The position numbers and the translations under genes were made by a program. Positions 51,295 through 64,000 of a stretch of 64,000 nt of DNA are shown piece after piece. Positions within the stretch are counted from its first letter, which is position 1; each line of letters begins with the position of its first letter. Under the pieces are notes generated by a model that was not told where the DNA came from, ran no database searches, and was given only the letters and a program-made list of their open reading frames with translations. The stretch comes from Oceanospirillaceae bacterium (GTDB taxonomy: Bacteria; Pseudomonadota; Gammaproteobacteria; Pseudomonadales; Balneatricaceae), in assembly GCA_029938085.1 (NCBI GenBank), contig JAPYOS010000009.1:1-64000 (forward strand). The letters are read 5' to 3'.

Positions 51295-51305
51295 TAACTA
51301 AGTCG

Positions 51306-51995
51306 TTAACCTACTGTGCCAGTAACCAATGGCACAAAATTGGCAGCTTCTACTTTTTGTTTACTAAAGTGATTGCCGGAGCGGGTGATTTTTAACAAAT
51401 GTTGCTCATTGTCGCCCACTGGAATAATCATACAACCCCCTTCCGCCAGCTGCCACTGCAAGGTTTTAGGCACTTGCGACGGTGCCGCCGTCACCATAAT
51501 ACCATCGAAAGGTTCTCTGTCTGGCCAGCCTTCGTAACCATCGCCATGGCGGTAAACCACATTATGGATAGCCATCGCTTCCAGCCGCAGTTTGGCCCTA
51601 TTTAACAATGGCTCAATACGTTCCATGGTAAACAAGCGTGGTACCAATTGCGCCAACACACAGGTTTGATAACCTGAACCAGTGCCCACTTCCAACACTT
51701 TTTTGGCGCTGCAAGAAGCGAGCAACAACTCACTCATGCGGGCTACCGTATAGGGCCGTGACAAAGTTTGATTGTGGCCTATGGGTAAAGACTTGTCTTC
51801 GTAGGCTCGATGCGCCAAGGCTTCGTCTAAAAAAAGATGCCTCGCTGTGGTACGCATCACTGCAAGTACTCGTGGGTCCTGCACACCTAACATCTGCAAT
51901 TGCTCAACTAATCGCTCGCGAGTGCGCTGAGAGGTCATACCTATACCTTGGCGACGCGCGTGTTGGCGTTTAGGATCTGTCACACTGTAGCGCAT
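51306..51995 (-). CDS. pcm: protein-L-isoaspartate O-methyltransferase
   Basis: Repairs isoaspartyl damage in aged proteins by SAM-dependent methylation. SAM motif I is LEVGTGSGYQTCVLAQL, and the family segment RPYTVARMSELL is upstream of it. The start ATG 51995 shares one base with the surE stop (TAATG); a longer frame exists but runs into surE. The 229 residues are slightly longer than E. coli Pcm at the N-terminus. The surE-pcm-nlpD-rpoS order is classic stress-survival clustering. Confidence 0.94.
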   Translation of the reverse strand: MRYSVTDPKRQHARRQGIGMTSQRTRERLVEQLQMLGVQDPRVLAVMRTTARHLFLDEALAHRAYEDKSLPIGHNQTLSRPYTVARMSELLLASCSAKKVLEVGTGSGYQTCVLAQLVPRLFTMERIEPLLNRAKLRLEAMAIHNVVYRHGDGYEGWPDREPFDGIMVTAAPSQVPKTLQWQLAEGGCMIIPVGDNEQHLLKITRSGNHFSKQKVEAANFVPLVTGTVG

Positions 51996-52738
51996 TAAAA
52001 GGTATCCTGCAGCCAATCTGTAACGCTGTCAAAGGCATCATAACAAGCCATATCGGGAGTTAATGGCGTCACCGATACATAGCCATGCTCGATGGCATGA
52101 AAGTCTGTACCAGGTTGAGCATTTTTAATCAGACCGACAGGCCCAATCCAATAACACTGATGACCTCGAGGGTCTCTGGCATCAATGGCTGATGCTCCTA
52201 ACTCCCTGGTACCCAACTTGGTCACTTTTATGCCCTTAATCTCTGCATAGGGCAAGTCTGGTACGTTGACGTTAATAATGCAGCGAGGCGGCAATTGTAA
52301 TTGTTGCATACCCTTGACCAACTGACGTGCAACTTTTGCAGCACTCTCAAAGTGTTGTTTGCCCACCAAAGACACAGCCATTGCATGGTGCTTTAAATAG
52401 CGCCCTTCCATGGCCGCCGCCACGGTACCTGAATACAGCACATCGTCACCTAGGTTGGCACCGTGGTTAATGCCCGACACCACCATGTCTGTTGCAATAT
52501 CGAGGGCGCCATTAATACCCAGATGCACACAGTCTGCGGGTGTGCCATCGATAGCAAAAAAGCCATTTTGCTGAGGCATCAAGCGTACTGGACGAGACAA
52601 GGTCAGTGAGTTGCTGGCGCCGCTTAGGTCTCGGTCGGGAGCAACCACGGTAATTTGATGATCTAACTCTAGCTGCTTAACCAGGTGGGAAAGACCAACC
52701 GCCTGCACGCCATCGTCGTTTGAAATCAATATTTTCAT
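51995..52738 (-). CDS. surE: 5'/3'-nucleotidase SurE
   Basis: Stationary-phase metal-dependent nucleotidase and exopolyphosphatase. Metal ligands are Asp8-Asp9 in MKILISNDDG and the Asn of SGINHGANLGDDVLYSGTV; the latter is a family signature. The 247 residues are normal. It lies between truD and pcm, coupled to pcm by TAATG. Confidence 0.96.
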   Translation of the reverse strand: MKILISNDDGVQAVGLSHLVKQLELDHQITVVAPDRDLSGASNSLTLSRPVRLMPQQNGFFAIDGTPADCVHLGINGALDIATDMVVSGINHGANLGDDVLYSGTVAAAMEGRYLKHHAMAVSLVGKQHFESAAKVARQLVKGMQQLQLPPRCIINVNVPDLPYAEIKGIKVTKLGTRELGASAIDARDPRGHQCYWIGPVGLIKNAQPGTDFHAIEHGYVSVTPLTPDMACYDAFDSVTDWLQDTF

Positions 52739-52751
52739 AACGCTGTTTCTG

Positions 52752-53825
52752 TCATTGTGTTTGCGTGATCTCGCGTATTAAGGCGGTTGCGTAACTGCCA
52801 CGCATAAGATGAAACTTCAATTCTAAAACGTCACCGTCGACCCAGTGCCAACTGAAATCTTTGGGCCACAAACGTAAACTACGCCTTTGTGCGCTTAGGT
52901 CTTGCGCCACCAACGCCTCGATCCAAGGTGAAAACGGGGCCAATATCTGGCCTTCATATAGGCTTGCGGGCGTCGCAGGGGGATTACCCACACGTCCGGC
53001 CATGGGGCCCGTAGGCGCAAGGTCACCTGCATCAATACGACCCTGAACGTCGGCTAAATCCGCACCATCAGCGGCGGCATCAAACTGACTAAAACCATCA
53101 CTAAACATACATCGATCACCGGCTATGGCTTGCAACCAAGAGGCATCGTTGACCCGCTCACTGAGCAGCTGATTAAACAGATAGGACCTTACAGAAGACA
53201 ACGCCATGCCTCGTTTAAAGCGGTCCTTGATACGCTTACCTTGCAGCATCGACAATGCCAACCCGAGGTTACCGCCATGGTGACCAAAGCGCTGATCACC
53301 AAAGTAATTAGGCGCACCCTGCTGAGCAATTGTTGCCAACCTGTGCTCAACCAGATCAGAGGTGTTAATACCACGTAAACGGATGCAAAAATAATTGCCC
53401 TGATGCACCCCTGTTTTGAGTTTACGCAAGTGACGCACGGCATGATGAAGGTGTACTTGTGGGGATTGGAGTTGCTGCCAATCTGGATCTACATCTTCTG
53501 CCTTGCCGGGCAGATGAACGCCAAACCATTGACGCGTCACACCCCTACGGTCCTTGAGGCCCGAGTAATTAACCTGGCGCAAGGGAACGCCAGCTAACTT
53601 GGCGATATTGCGTGCCAAAAAGTCGGTATTGGTATCGGTCTTAGTAATATCCAAATACACATGTTCACCCTCACCGCAGGGTTCGAAACCAAGGTCTTCG
53701 GTCACCAAAAAGTCGCTGCAGTGGGTTTTAAGCTGCGCTGTAGTTTGCGGTTCACCATGGGCATAGGCCCAATTGATGGGCCACGCCAGGGGCGCTAAGG
53801 TTTGTACGGAGTCGGCATTAGCCAT
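52752..53825 (-). CDS. truD: tRNA pseudouridine-13 synthase
   Basis: Makes pseudouridine 13 in tRNA-Glu. The catalytic Asp is in YSGLKDRRGVTRQWFGV near residue 86, and the TruD insertion domain follows. It is 357 residues long. Its start shares one base with the ftsB stop. In most gammaproteobacteria ispD and ispF lie between ftsB and truD; here they are gone and the two genes touch. Confidence 0.96.
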   Translation of the reverse strand: MANADSVQTLAPLAWPINWAYAHGEPQTTAQLKTHCSDFLVTEDLGFEPCGEGEHVYLDITKTDTNTDFLARNIAKLAGVPLRQVNYSGLKDRRGVTRQWFGVHLPGKAEDVDPDWQQLQSPQVHLHHAVRHLRKLKTGVHQGNYFCIRLRGINTSDLVEHRLATIAQQGAPNYFGDQRFGHHGGNLGLALSMLQGKRIKDRFKRGMALSSVRSYLFNQLLSERVNDASWLQAIAGDRCMFSDGFSQFDAAADGADLADVQGRIDAGDLAPTGPMAGRVGNPPATPASLYEGQILAPFSPWIEALVAQDLSAQRRSLRLWPKDFSWHWVDGDVLELKFHLMRGSYATALIREITQTQ

Positions 53826-54097
53826 TAATCTTCTACCAATTGATAAAATGTTTCGTTGGGCTTAACCATACCAAGATTATAACGCGCTCGCTCTTCGATG
53901 GCGGCTATGCCTTGCTTTAGATCCAACACCTCGGCATGCAGCTGTCGATTGCGCTCGGCCAAGGTGGCGTTAACTGATTCTTGCGCATCAATTTGCTGCT
54001 GTAGCTGTGCCACTTCCAGCAAACCCGACGGGCCCCACCAAAGGCTGTACTGCATCAACACTAAAGCAATAAATATTAGACCGACTAACCATTTCAT
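53825..54097 (-). CDS. ftsB: cell division protein FtsB
   Basis: Divisome component that bridges FtsL and FtsQ. One N-terminal membrane helix (WLVGLIFIALVLMQYSLWW) is followed by a periplasmic coiled coil (about 25-70) and the short C-terminal tail GMVKPNETFYQLVED. At 90 residues it matches the family. It lies downstream of eno, beyond the eno terminator. Confidence 0.95.
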   Translation of the reverse strand: MKWLVGLIFIALVLMQYSLWWGPSGLLEVAQLQQQIDAQESVNATLAERNRQLHAEVLDLKQGIAAIEERARYNLGMVKPNETFYQLVED

Positions 54098-54136
54098 AAG
54101 CGTAACCTACCTGACGCTGTGCCAGTTTCTATTCAC

Positions 54137-54182
54137 AAAAAAAGGGAGCCTGCTTGGACTACAATGCCCAGCTAAACTCCCT
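54137..54182 (-). terminator. terminator after eno
   Basis: Arms AGGGAG and CTCCCT, with partial inner pairing, are followed on the minus strand by seven T. It lies in the 146-base gap between eno and ftsB. Confidence 0.65.
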
Positions 54183-54243
54183 CGCTTACGTTAGTAGGCT
54201 AGCACATTTGCCAACAATCTATATAGACTCGTTGAACTGAGCG

Positions 54244-55581
<1,338 letters not shown>

Positions 55582-55598
55582 CTACTTGAACAACTGTA

Positions 55599-57248
<1,650 letters not shown>

Positions 57249-57441
57249 TTAGTAACGTCGATTTGAACAAAACACGATGGAGCAACCACAGAACAACGCC
57301 TTACTCGTGGCGGGGTGGGCTACTCTAACGTTTATAATAATTGACGCGGAAACGGGCGCTTTATATGCGATCAAATTTCCGTCTTAAGATGGGAGTGTAG
57401 GATACCAGAAGTGGCTATTCTGAACAATAAAAAGCTGCGTT

Positions 57442-58812
57442 TTAGCTGGGCTTTTGCCAACCCCAAGCTGGCTGGCCAAACGCCGGCTCAAAGCCAGCAT
57501 TAACCCATAAGTCAGCCACCATGGCTAACTCGCCATTGACATAAAACAGTGGCAAGCGCTGCCGCTCCCACGCTGGCACTTTGGCTTCTTGCAATAGTTT
57601 CTTAAGGCTCTGGCTATGATCTCGCCCCAAGGGCTTGCAGCGCTCCCCACCCACTCGCCCTCGCAACTCCAAATGATCACCCACCGACAAAGCTATCGCC
57701 ACTGTATAGTCACCAGCATGGAGCTTGCCAGCACTCAAAACCATCACACCATAATCTAAGTCAGCTTGGGTGATGGTGGCCGACCACGGCTCACAAACCC
57801 ATACTTTGCCATGCCCTTCATATGGTGCAAGCCATAACTGACCATGGTTACGGCGCAAGCTCCAAGCCCCAAATACAAGGCAAGGCTGGGCATCATCGGC
57901 ACTGGCTAACACCTCGACGTCAACCTGCTGCATGGCTGCATGACTGAGTACGGGAACCTTATGCAATGCGAGCCAATAGCGCAAAACGTTATGGCGGCGC
58001 GGTTTTGACAGGGCCAACAAAGCCGCCGTAGGTAAGCATTCACTATTAGCTAAATCGCTATTTAACAGGTATAAGTCTGCGGCAGCAACTTCATCAAGCA
58101 ACTGCGCAGTATCACCCATAACCGCCGCGGTAGTCGCCAACCGACGATCCATCGTTGGCCATCGTTGGCGCAATAAGGGCAACACTTGATGGCGCAAAAA
58201 ATTACGGTCAAAACGAGCATCGTCATTGCTGGGATCGTCACACCAGACGAGTTGGTGTTGGTTTGCATAGTCGATAAGGGCTTGCTGGCGCACATTGACA
58301 AGCGGCCTAAGCATACAACCCAAACCCAGTCTACGTTGTTGCGGCATGGCGCGTAGTCCTGCTACTCCAGCGCCGCGCATCAAGCGCAATAACATGGTTT
58401 CGCTTTGATCGTCGGCATGCTGAGCTAACAACAGCACTTCCCCGACTCGCAATTGCTGTTCAAAAAATTGGTAGCGTGCATCACGAGCAGCGGCTTCTAG
58501 GCCCAGTTTTTGCTTGAGCAAAGGATTGATAACAGCATTTTGAGTTGCACAAGCAAGGCCATACGCCTGTGCTTGTTGCTCAACTTGCTGCTGCCAAACC
58601 TGCGCATTTGCATGTAAACCGTGATTTACATGCACTACTCGGATTGGAGGACACTGCTGAGACTGGCTCAATTGCACAAGTGCGTGCAACAGCACCATAG
58701 AATCTAACCCACCACTAACGGCCACCAACCAACCTGCAGCCTGAACGTGTTGTTTCAGACCCGAGGCTTCGGAGGATAATACATGGTGGGTAAAGGCCAT
58801 GACAGAAGACAC
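57442..58812 (-). CDS. tilS: tRNA(Ile)-lysidine synthetase
   Basis: Modifies C34 of the minor tRNA-Ile (CAU) to lysidine, so that it reads AUA. The PP-loop SGGLDSM lies near residues 33-39, and the HxxH-like and DDARFDRNFLRHQVLPLL segments are typical. The central TilS substrate-binding and C-terminal domains are present in a 456-residue long form. An ATG four codons inside is an alternative start. accA ends 15 bases upstream. Confidence 0.95.
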   Translation of the reverse strand: MSSVMAFTHHVLSSEASGLKQHVQAAGWLVAVSGGLDSMVLLHALVQLSQSQQCPPIRVVHVNHGLHANAQVWQQQVEQQAQAYGLACATQNAVINPLLKQKLGLEAAARDARYQFFEQQLRVGEVLLLAQHADDQSETMLLRLMRGAGVAGLRAMPQQRRLGLGCMLRPLVNVRQQALIDYANQHQLVWCDDPSNDDARFDRNFLRHQVLPLLRQRWPTMDRRLATTAAVMGDTAQLLDEVAAADLYLLNSDLANSECLPTAALLALSKPRRHNVLRYWLALHKVPVLSHAAMQQVDVEVLASADDAQPCLVFGAWSLRRNHGQLWLAPYEGHGKVWVCEPWSATITQADLDYGVMVLSAGKLHAGDYTVAIALSVGDHLELRGRVGGERCKPLGRDHSQSLKKLLQEAKVPAWERQRLPLFYVNGELAMVADLWVNAGFEPAFGQPAWGWQKPS

Positions 58813-58827
58813 AACCTAACTATGAGT

Positions 58828-59781
58828 TTAAGAGCTTAGGCCGTAAGCCATGAGCCGCTTGTAACGACGATCGACCAATGTATCAGCGTCCATGAGATCA
58901 AGTTCGGCCAACTGGCTAATCAAGGTTGACTTAATACTTGCAGCCACTAAACCGGCATCACGGTGAGCACCACCGAGGGGCTCTTTGATCACATGATCCA
59001 CAAGACCTAAATCATGTAAGCGGCCAGAGGTAATCCCCATGGCATTGGCCGCATCAGCAGCATACTCAGCACTTTTCCAAAGGATAGAGGCGCACCCTTC
59101 TGGGGAGATAACTGAATAGGTGGAATATTGCAGCATGTTAAGCTGATCACAGACGCCAATGGCTAACGCACCACCAGAACCACCCTCGCCAATAACGGTG
59201 GCAATTACAGGGGTTTTAAGACCCGACATTTGGGCTAAGTTATAGGCAATGGCTTCACTTTGGCCGCGCTCTTCTGCATCAATACCTGGGTAGGCACCTG
59301 GCGTGTCGATAAAGGTCAAAATAGGCATCTTAAAGCGTTCAGCCATTTGCATCATGCGCAAGGCTTTGCGATAGCCTTCTGGGCGAGGCATACCAAAGTT
59401 ACGAGCCACTTTTTCTTTGGTACTACGGCCTTTTTCTTGCCCCATCACCATCACTGCACGGCCATTTAAGCGGGCGATACCACAAACCATTGCCTGATCG
59501 TCACCAAAATGTCGATCGCCATGCAATTCATCGAAATCGTCAAATATGCTAGCAATGTAATCAATGGTGTGAGGACGCAAAGGGTGGCGGGACACTTTAG
59601 ACACTTGAGCTGCTGACAAGTTAGAGAATATAGACTCTGTCAGGTTGACACTTTTAGCGGATAATTTAGCAATTTCGTCACTAATATTCAGCTCGTTGTC
59701 ATTACCCACCAATCGCAGGGCTTCAATCTTGGTTTCAAGGTCAGCGATGGGTTGTTCAAAGTCGAGGTAATTTGGATTCAT
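58828..59781 (-). CDS. accA: acetyl-CoA carboxylase carboxyltransferase subunit alpha
   Basis: Alpha half of the carboxyltransferase that makes malonyl-CoA for fatty acid synthesis; AccD is the partner. The start [16 protein letters not shown] and the segments [28 protein letters not shown] and [13 protein letters not shown] are family hallmarks. It is 317 residues long. The conserved dnaE-accA-tilS order is kept. Confidence 0.98.
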   Translation of the reverse strand: MNPNYLDFEQPIADLETKIEALRLVGNDNELNISDEIAKLSAKSVNLTESIFSNLSAAQVSKVSRHPLRPHTIDYIASIFDDFDELHGDRHFGDDQAMVCGIARLNGRAVMVMGQEKGRSTKEKVARNFGMPRPEGYRKALRMMQMAERFKMPILTFIDTPGAYPGIDAEERGQSEAIAYNLAQMSGLKTPVIATVIGEGGSGGALAIGVCDQLNMLQYSTYSVISPEGCASILWKSAEYAADAANAMGITSGRLHDLGLVDHVIKEPLGGAHRDAGLVAASIKSTLISQLAELDLMDADTLVDRRYKRLMAYGLSS

Positions 59782-59822
59782 AGGGCCTAGCTTCTAATTA
59801 TTGATCAGCAAATATGGGGTTA

Positions 59823-62800
59823 TTATAACTTGCGATAACGCATTTTTACAGCGTCTTCGCCCAGCAAGTATGCGAGATCTTGCAACATATCATCTTCTAC
59901 CTGCAATCGCCACGGCGAAGCACAACGAATAACCCCTCGGCCAATGTCATTTTCAACCTGTAGCTCTAGCTTCGCAGCGGGTGTATCGCCGCTCACTTGA
60001 TGCGGGGTAAGTATCTGCAACAACTGCTGCAATCCCTTACCCTGAGCAAACTCTGCGGCTACCGACAAGTGCAAACCTTTGGAAAAAACCGTGCGTGCTT
60101 GGGGCATGGTTAAGATCTGTTGAGCGCTTACTTTAAGCCCACCAGAATAATCATCTTCAGACACTTCGCCTTCAACAATAAGCAAACGGTCGTTCTGTAA
60201 CAATTCGCGGTATTTATTGTAGGTATCGCCAAACAGCACTACATCAACTCGTGCTCGCCGATCATCCAGAGTTAAAAAGGCGATGGTTTTACCACGTTTG
60301 GTTTTCATGGTGCGGCTAGCAACCACTAAACCTGCAATCCACTGCTTTTCTTTTTTCGCAAACAACTGGTCTAAGCGACAACGTAAGAATCGACCTAGCT
60401 CATGGTCGTAACTATCGATAGGGTGGCCTGTCACATACAAGCCAAGGGTATTTTTTTCGCCTTTTAGTCGCTGCTTGAGCGTTAGGGGGCGGGCACTCAT
60501 ATGCCGATCATATGCCGCATCTAGGGCATCAACATCATCCACTACAGCGGCGATTTCGCCAAACAAATCCATCATACCGGCGTCTTGGTTACGCTCGTTT
60601 TGATCAGCCGCTTGCACCGCATCAGGGATGGCGCTATAAAGCACGGCGCGTTCTTGGTTAGGCACCATTTGGTCGAGCGCACCACTGGCTACTAGGGCTT
60701 CGAGCACACGTTTGTTGATTTTTTTACTACCCACTCGTTTACAAAAATCAAACAGGTCAACAAACGCACCACCGGCCTCTCGGGCCTCAATGATAGCGGC
60801 CACAGGGCCTTCGCCAACGCCCTTTACTGCGCCTAAACCATACACCACTTCACTGTTATCATTAACCGTAAATTTGAAGTGACTGGCATTGACGTCGGGT
60901 AAATTAAGGGGCAATTCCATACGGCGGCATTCTTCAACAAAAATCACGATTTTGTCAATATTTTGCATATCCGCCGACAACACCGCTGCCATAAATTCGG
61001 CTGGGTAATGGTACTTGAGCCAAGCGGTTTGATAGGCCACTAAGGCATAAGCAGCCGAATGTGATTTGTTAAATCCGTAACCGGCAAACTTTTCTACCAG
61101 ATCAAAAATATTGCCTGCAAGCTCGTCGGCAATGCCGTTAGCTAAACTACCGGCGATAAAACCAGAGCGCTGCTTGGCCATTTCTTCTGGCTTTTTCTTA
61201 CCCATAGCACGCCGCAACATGTCGGCCTCGCCTAAACTATAGCCCGCCATCACCTGAGCAATTTGCATGACCTGCTCTTGGTACAAAATAATGCCGTAGG
61301 TAGGTTCTAGCACTGGCTGCAAAGAGTCTAACTGGTAGTTTTCGTGGGGCCAGGCCAACTTAGCACGGCCGTGCTTACGGTTGATAAAGTCATCCACCAT
61401 GCCCGACTGCAACGGCCCCGGACGAAACAGCGCCACCAAAGCAATGATATCTTCGAAAGTACTAGGTAACTGCCGTTTGATCAGGTCTTTCATACCGCGT
61501 GATTCCAACTGGAATACACCCGTGGTCTCGGCCCGTTGCAATAACTTAAACACCGGCTCATCATCCAGCGGTATGGTTTCAATGGCGATGGCCGACTCGC
61601 CCTTTTCTGCCCGTCGCTGGTTGATCATGCCCATGGCCCAATCCACCACGGTGAGAGTTTTTAGACCCAAAAAGTCAAATTTAACCAGGCCTGCATCTTC
61701 GACGTCATTTTTGTCGTACTGAGTCACTAAGCCAGAGCCATCAACGTCACAATAAAGCGGCGAAAAGTCAGTTAACTTGGTGGGCGCGATCACCACACCA
61801 CCGGCATGTTTACCGACGTTGCGGGTTAAGCCTTCCAGCTGATAAGCCATCTCCATGATTTCTTGGACTTCGTCACTGCCATCAATAAACTCTCGCAGAG
61901 CATCTTCTTGCTCCACCGCTTTACTCAGGGTAATGCCCACTTCAAAAGGAATCAATTTAGACAACTTATCGGCCAAACCAAACGGTTTACCTTGCACCCG
62001 AGCGACGTCTCGCACCACGGCTTTAGCGGCCATGGTACCGAAGGTGATGATTTGTGATACTGCGTCTTTACCGTAAGTTTGGGCCACATACTCGATCACT
62101 CGGTCGCGGTTATCCATACAAAAATCGATATCGAAGTCGGGCATCGACACCCGTTCCGGATTTAGGAAACGCTCAAACAGCAAATCGTACTTAAGGGGGT
62201 CTAGGTCGGTAATTTCTAACACATAAGCCACTAACGAACCGGCACCCGATCCACGGCCAGGGCCCACAGGGATGTCGTTATCTTTGGCCCACCGGATAAA
62301 GTCCATAACAATAAGGAAGTAGCCGGGGAAACCCATTTGGGTAATGATGTCGAGTTCAAAATCTAACCGATCATCAAACTCTTTTCGCTTTACAGCAAAG
62401 TCTGGATCGTTGCTATCGAGAATGGTTTCAAGGCGCTTGTCCAACCCTTTACGAGACACGTCACCAAAAAACTGATCCATGGTCATGCCTTCCGGTACCG
62501 GGAAGTTAGGCAAGCAACAGCGGCCTAACTCAATGTCCAGATTACAACGCTTGGCAATTTCAACACTATTAGCTAAAGCCGATGGCAAGTCCACAAACAA
62601 GGCTTGCATTTCTTCGGGGCTACGTAGATATTGCTGATTGGAATAATTCTTAGGGCGGCGTGGGTCATCCAAGGTCATACTTTGGTTAATACAGACGCGA
62701 GTTTCGTGGGCTTCAAACTCTTCTGCCGCCACAAACATGACGTCATTAGTGGCCACCAAGGGCACCTGCGCCACGTGGGCTAAGGCCACTGACAGGTGCA

Positions 62801-63353
62801 GACACTGTTCATCATCTTGACGTCCAGTGCGCTGCACCTCTAAGTAAAAACGGTCGCCGAACACGCCAGTCCAATAGGCCAGCACGGCCTCTGCTTCGTC
62901 CACACCACGATTAAGAAGGGCACGGCCCACCTCACCCTGCGAGGCTCCAGACAGGGCAATCAAACCGTCACTTTGCTGTGCCAGCCAATGACGCTCTACA
63001 ATGGCTTTGCCCTCTGGGGTCTGGCCTTCTTGAAACGAGCGTGAGACCAACTCGGTTAGGTTAAGGTAGCCTTGGGGGTTCATGGCCAACAGGGTCATAC
63101 GGCTCACTGGCAGGTCGGTGGCCGGATCGGCAGCTAGATAAATGTCGCAGCCACAAATGGGTTTTATACCGGCCCCTTGTGCCGCTTTGTAAAACTTGAC
63201 CATGCCACACATATTGGACTGATCCGTTAAGGCAATCGCAGGCATTTGTTCGGCTTGCAGAGTTTTCATCAATGGTTTGATACGCACCATGCTATCAATC
63301 AATGAAAACTCGGAGTGCATTCGCAAATGCACAAAGGGTACAACTAGTGACAT
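59823..63353 (-). CDS. dnaE: DNA polymerase III subunit alpha
   Basis: Catalytic subunit of the replicative polymerase. The N-terminal PHP domain starts FVHLRMHSEFSLIDS. In the C-family palm, Asp406 and Asp408 of MPDFDIDF are catalytic. The beta-clamp-binding, OB-fold and tau-binding regions fill the C-terminus (OB fold about 1000-1080). The 1176 residues are standard. It follows rnhB after 3 bases. Confidence 0.98.
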   Translation of the reverse strand: MSLVVPFVHLRMHSEFSLIDSMVRIKPLMKTLQAEQMPAIALTDQSNMCGMVKFYKAAQGAGIKPICGCDIYLAADPATDLPVSRMTLLAMNPQGYLNLTELVSRSFQEGQTPEGKAIVERHWLAQQSDGLIALSGASQGEVGRALLNRGVDEAEAVLAYWTGVFGDRFYLEVQRTGRQDDEQCLHLSVALAHVAQVPLVATNDVMFVAAEEFEAHETRVCINQSMTLDDPRRPKNYSNQQYLRSPEEMQALFVDLPSALANSVEIAKRCNLDIELGRCCLPNFPVPEGMTMDQFFGDVSRKGLDKRLETILDSNDPDFAVKRKEFDDRLDFELDIITQMGFPGYFLIVMDFIRWAKDNDIPVGPGRGSGAGSLVAYVLEITDLDPLKYDLLFERFLNPERVSMPDFDIDFCMDNRDRVIEYVAQTYGKDAVSQIITFGTMAAKAVVRDVARVQGKPFGLADKLSKLIPFEVGITLSKAVEQEDALREFIDGSDEVQEIMEMAYQLEGLTRNVGKHAGGVVIAPTKLTDFSPLYCDVDGSGLVTQYDKNDVEDAGLVKFDFLGLKTLTVVDWAMGMINQRRAEKGESAIAIETIPLDDEPVFKLLQRAETTGVFQLESRGMKDLIKRQLPSTFEDIIALVALFRPGPLQSGMVDDFINRKHGRAKLAWPHENYQLDSLQPVLEPTYGIILYQEQVMQIAQVMAGYSLGEADMLRRAMGKKKPEEMAKQRSGFIAGSLANGIADELAGNIFDLVEKFAGYGFNKSHSAAYALVAYQTAWLKYHYPAEFMAAVLSADMQNIDKIVIFVEECRRMELPLNLPDVNASHFKFTVNDNSEVVYGLGAVKGVGEGPVAAIIEAREAGGAFVDLFDFCKRVGSKKINKRVLEALVASGALDQMVPNQERAVLYSAIPDAVQAADQNERNQDAGMMDLFGEIAAVVDDVDALDAAYDRHMSARPLTLKQRLKGEKNTLGLYVTGHPIDSYDHELGRFLRCRLDQLFAKKEKQWIAGLVVASRTMKTKRGKTIAFLTLDDRRARVDVVLFGDTYNKYRELLQNDRLLIVEGEVSEDDYSGGLKVSAQQILTMPQARTVFSKGLHLSVAAEFAQGKGLQQLLQILTPHQVSGDTPAAKLELQVENDIGRGVIRCASPWRLQVEDDMLQDLAYLLGEDAVKMRYRKL

Positions 63354-63356
63354 TAT

Positions 63357-63935
63357 CTAATTTCCAATCAATCGTCGCACCGGCGCAAAACTACGCCGAT
63401 GTTGCGGGCTCACGCCGTGTTCTTCAAGGGCCTGCATATGGGCTTTAGTGGGGTAACCCTTATGCTTATCAAGACCGTAATCTGGGTATTGTTGATGCCA
63501 GCCTAGCATTTCTCGGTCGCGGGTGACTTTAGCAATAATAGACGCCGCGCCAATACAAATTTCTTTAGCATCGCCTTTAACGATGGCCTCACTGGCACAA
63601 GGCAGCTGCGGGCAACGATTGCCGTCAATTAACGCTAAATCTGGCATCACCGACAAACCCAATACGGCGCGCTGCATCGCAAGCATGGTGGCCTGCAATA
63701 TATTGATATTATCAATCTCAGCAACACTAGCCCGCCCCACAGACACACTTAAAGCATCGCGTAAAATGAGATCAAACAACCGCTCACGGGTTTTTTCGGT
63801 GAGGGCTTTTGAGTCTCCTAGCCCAGCAATGGGCTTATTTGGGTCAAGTATCACAGCCGCCGCCACCACATCACCAAACAAAGGCCCTCGCCCTGCTTCA
63901 TCTACGCCGCAGATCAAACTCATTGCTTGGGTCAT
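63357..63935 (-). CDS. rnhB: ribonuclease HII
   Basis: Removes single ribonucleotides and RNA from DNA duplexes. The catalytic DE pair is in [16 protein letters not shown] near residues 9-24, and further acidic residues are in LIDGN and [13 protein letters not shown]. It is 192 residues long. Its ATG overlaps the lpxB stop by 4 bases (ATGA). Confidence 0.97.
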   Translation of the reverse strand: MTQAMSLICGVDEAGRGPLFGDVVAAAVILDPNKPIAGLGDSKALTEKTRERLFDLILRDALSVSVGRASVAEIDNINILQATMLAMQRAVLGLSVMPDLALIDGNRCPQLPCASEAIVKGDAKEICIGAASIIAKVTRDREMLGWHQQYPDYGLDKHKGYPTKAHMQALEEHGVSPQHRRSFAPVRRLIGN

Positions 63936-64000
63936 GTTGCCGCCTTATCAGATGTCTGTTGCGCAATCACCTCTAACACCGCATGGGCCGCCGTGGCACT
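63932..64000 (-). CDS. lpxB: lipid-A-disaccharide synthase, C-terminal end (partial)
   Basis: The last 22 codons of an open frame (ending [18 protein letters not shown]) run off the window edge and overlap rnhB by ATGA. The AxxAVLE pattern and the position before rnhB-dnaE-accA match LpxB, which makes the lipid A disaccharide. Too little is present for proof; the call rests mainly on conserved order. Confidence 0.7.
   Translation of the reverse strand, partial: SATAAHAVLEVIAQQTSDKAAT

Overview
The window is a chromosomal stretch of a gammaproteobacterium that is almost entirely housekeeping DNA. Gene order (lpxB-rnhB-dnaE-accA-tilS-pyrG-eno-ftsB-truD-surE-pcm-nlpD-rpoS; mutS / pncC-recA-recX-alaS-lysC-csrA; rpsT / murJ-ribF-ileS-lspA-fkpB-pilins; bamD / rluD-pgeF-clpB; ilvI-ilvN-pssA) matches the Pseudomonas / Cellvibrionales / Oceanospirillales type of layout. 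FabA/FabB, RpoS, type IV minor pilins and PsrA-, BirA-, LexA- and sigma-32-type sites agree with that. I cannot name a genus. I see no tRNA, rRNA, CRISPR, insertion sequence, prophage or plasmid signature. Most genes are on the minus strand.

Layout. 1-3147: pssA, ilvN, ilvI. 3148-3586: a 439-base gap with palindromes, then an 88-residue orphan protein on the plus strand. 3924-10264: clpB with a sigma-32 promoter, pgeF, rluD, and convergent bamD and nadE. 10330-12510: five overlapping minor-pilin genes. 12553-19468: fkpB, lspA, ileS, ribF, murJ and divergent rpsT. 19521-22582: proB, obgE, rpmA, rplU. 22867-25657 (plus strand): ispB, fabA, fabB. 25669-25794: a dispersed palindromic repeat. 25823-31447: plsC, moaD, moaC, an acyltransferase, moaA, an RmlD-like reductase and an adenine deaminase. 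31559-33753: dgkA converging on an acyl-CoA dehydrogenase. 33878-38517: bioD, bioC, bioH, bioF, bioB. 38632-45792: comF, csrA, lysC, alaS, recX, recA, pncC. 45927-48497: mutS. 48513-54097: rpoS, nlpD, a PopT/DUF368 protein, pcm, surE, truD, ftsB. 54244-64000: eno, pyrG, tilS, accA, dnaE, rnhB and the 3' end of lpxB.

The sequence also shows regulation. There is a BirA-type operator between bioB and comF, two adjacent LexA boxes before recA, a PsrA-type operator before the acyl-CoA dehydrogenase, a sigma-32 promoter before clpB, and back-to-back sigma-70 promoters between rplU and ispB. Many genes are translationally coupled (ATGA, TAATG or GTGA overlaps in the bio, moa and ftsB-truD / surE-pcm groups).

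I found no clear new defence or mobile system. The most interesting points are these. The MEP-pathway genes ispD, ispF and ispH are missing from both conserved neighbourhoods where relatives carry them, which could mean a different isoprenoid route. The plsC reading frame appears to start at ATT, behind a Shine-Dalgarno formed by the MoaD Gly-Gly codons. An RmlD-like reductase has Phe in place of the catalytic Tyr. The minor-pilin operon is miniature and lacks pilY1. A DUF368 lipid-carrier transporter sits inside the rpoS locus.
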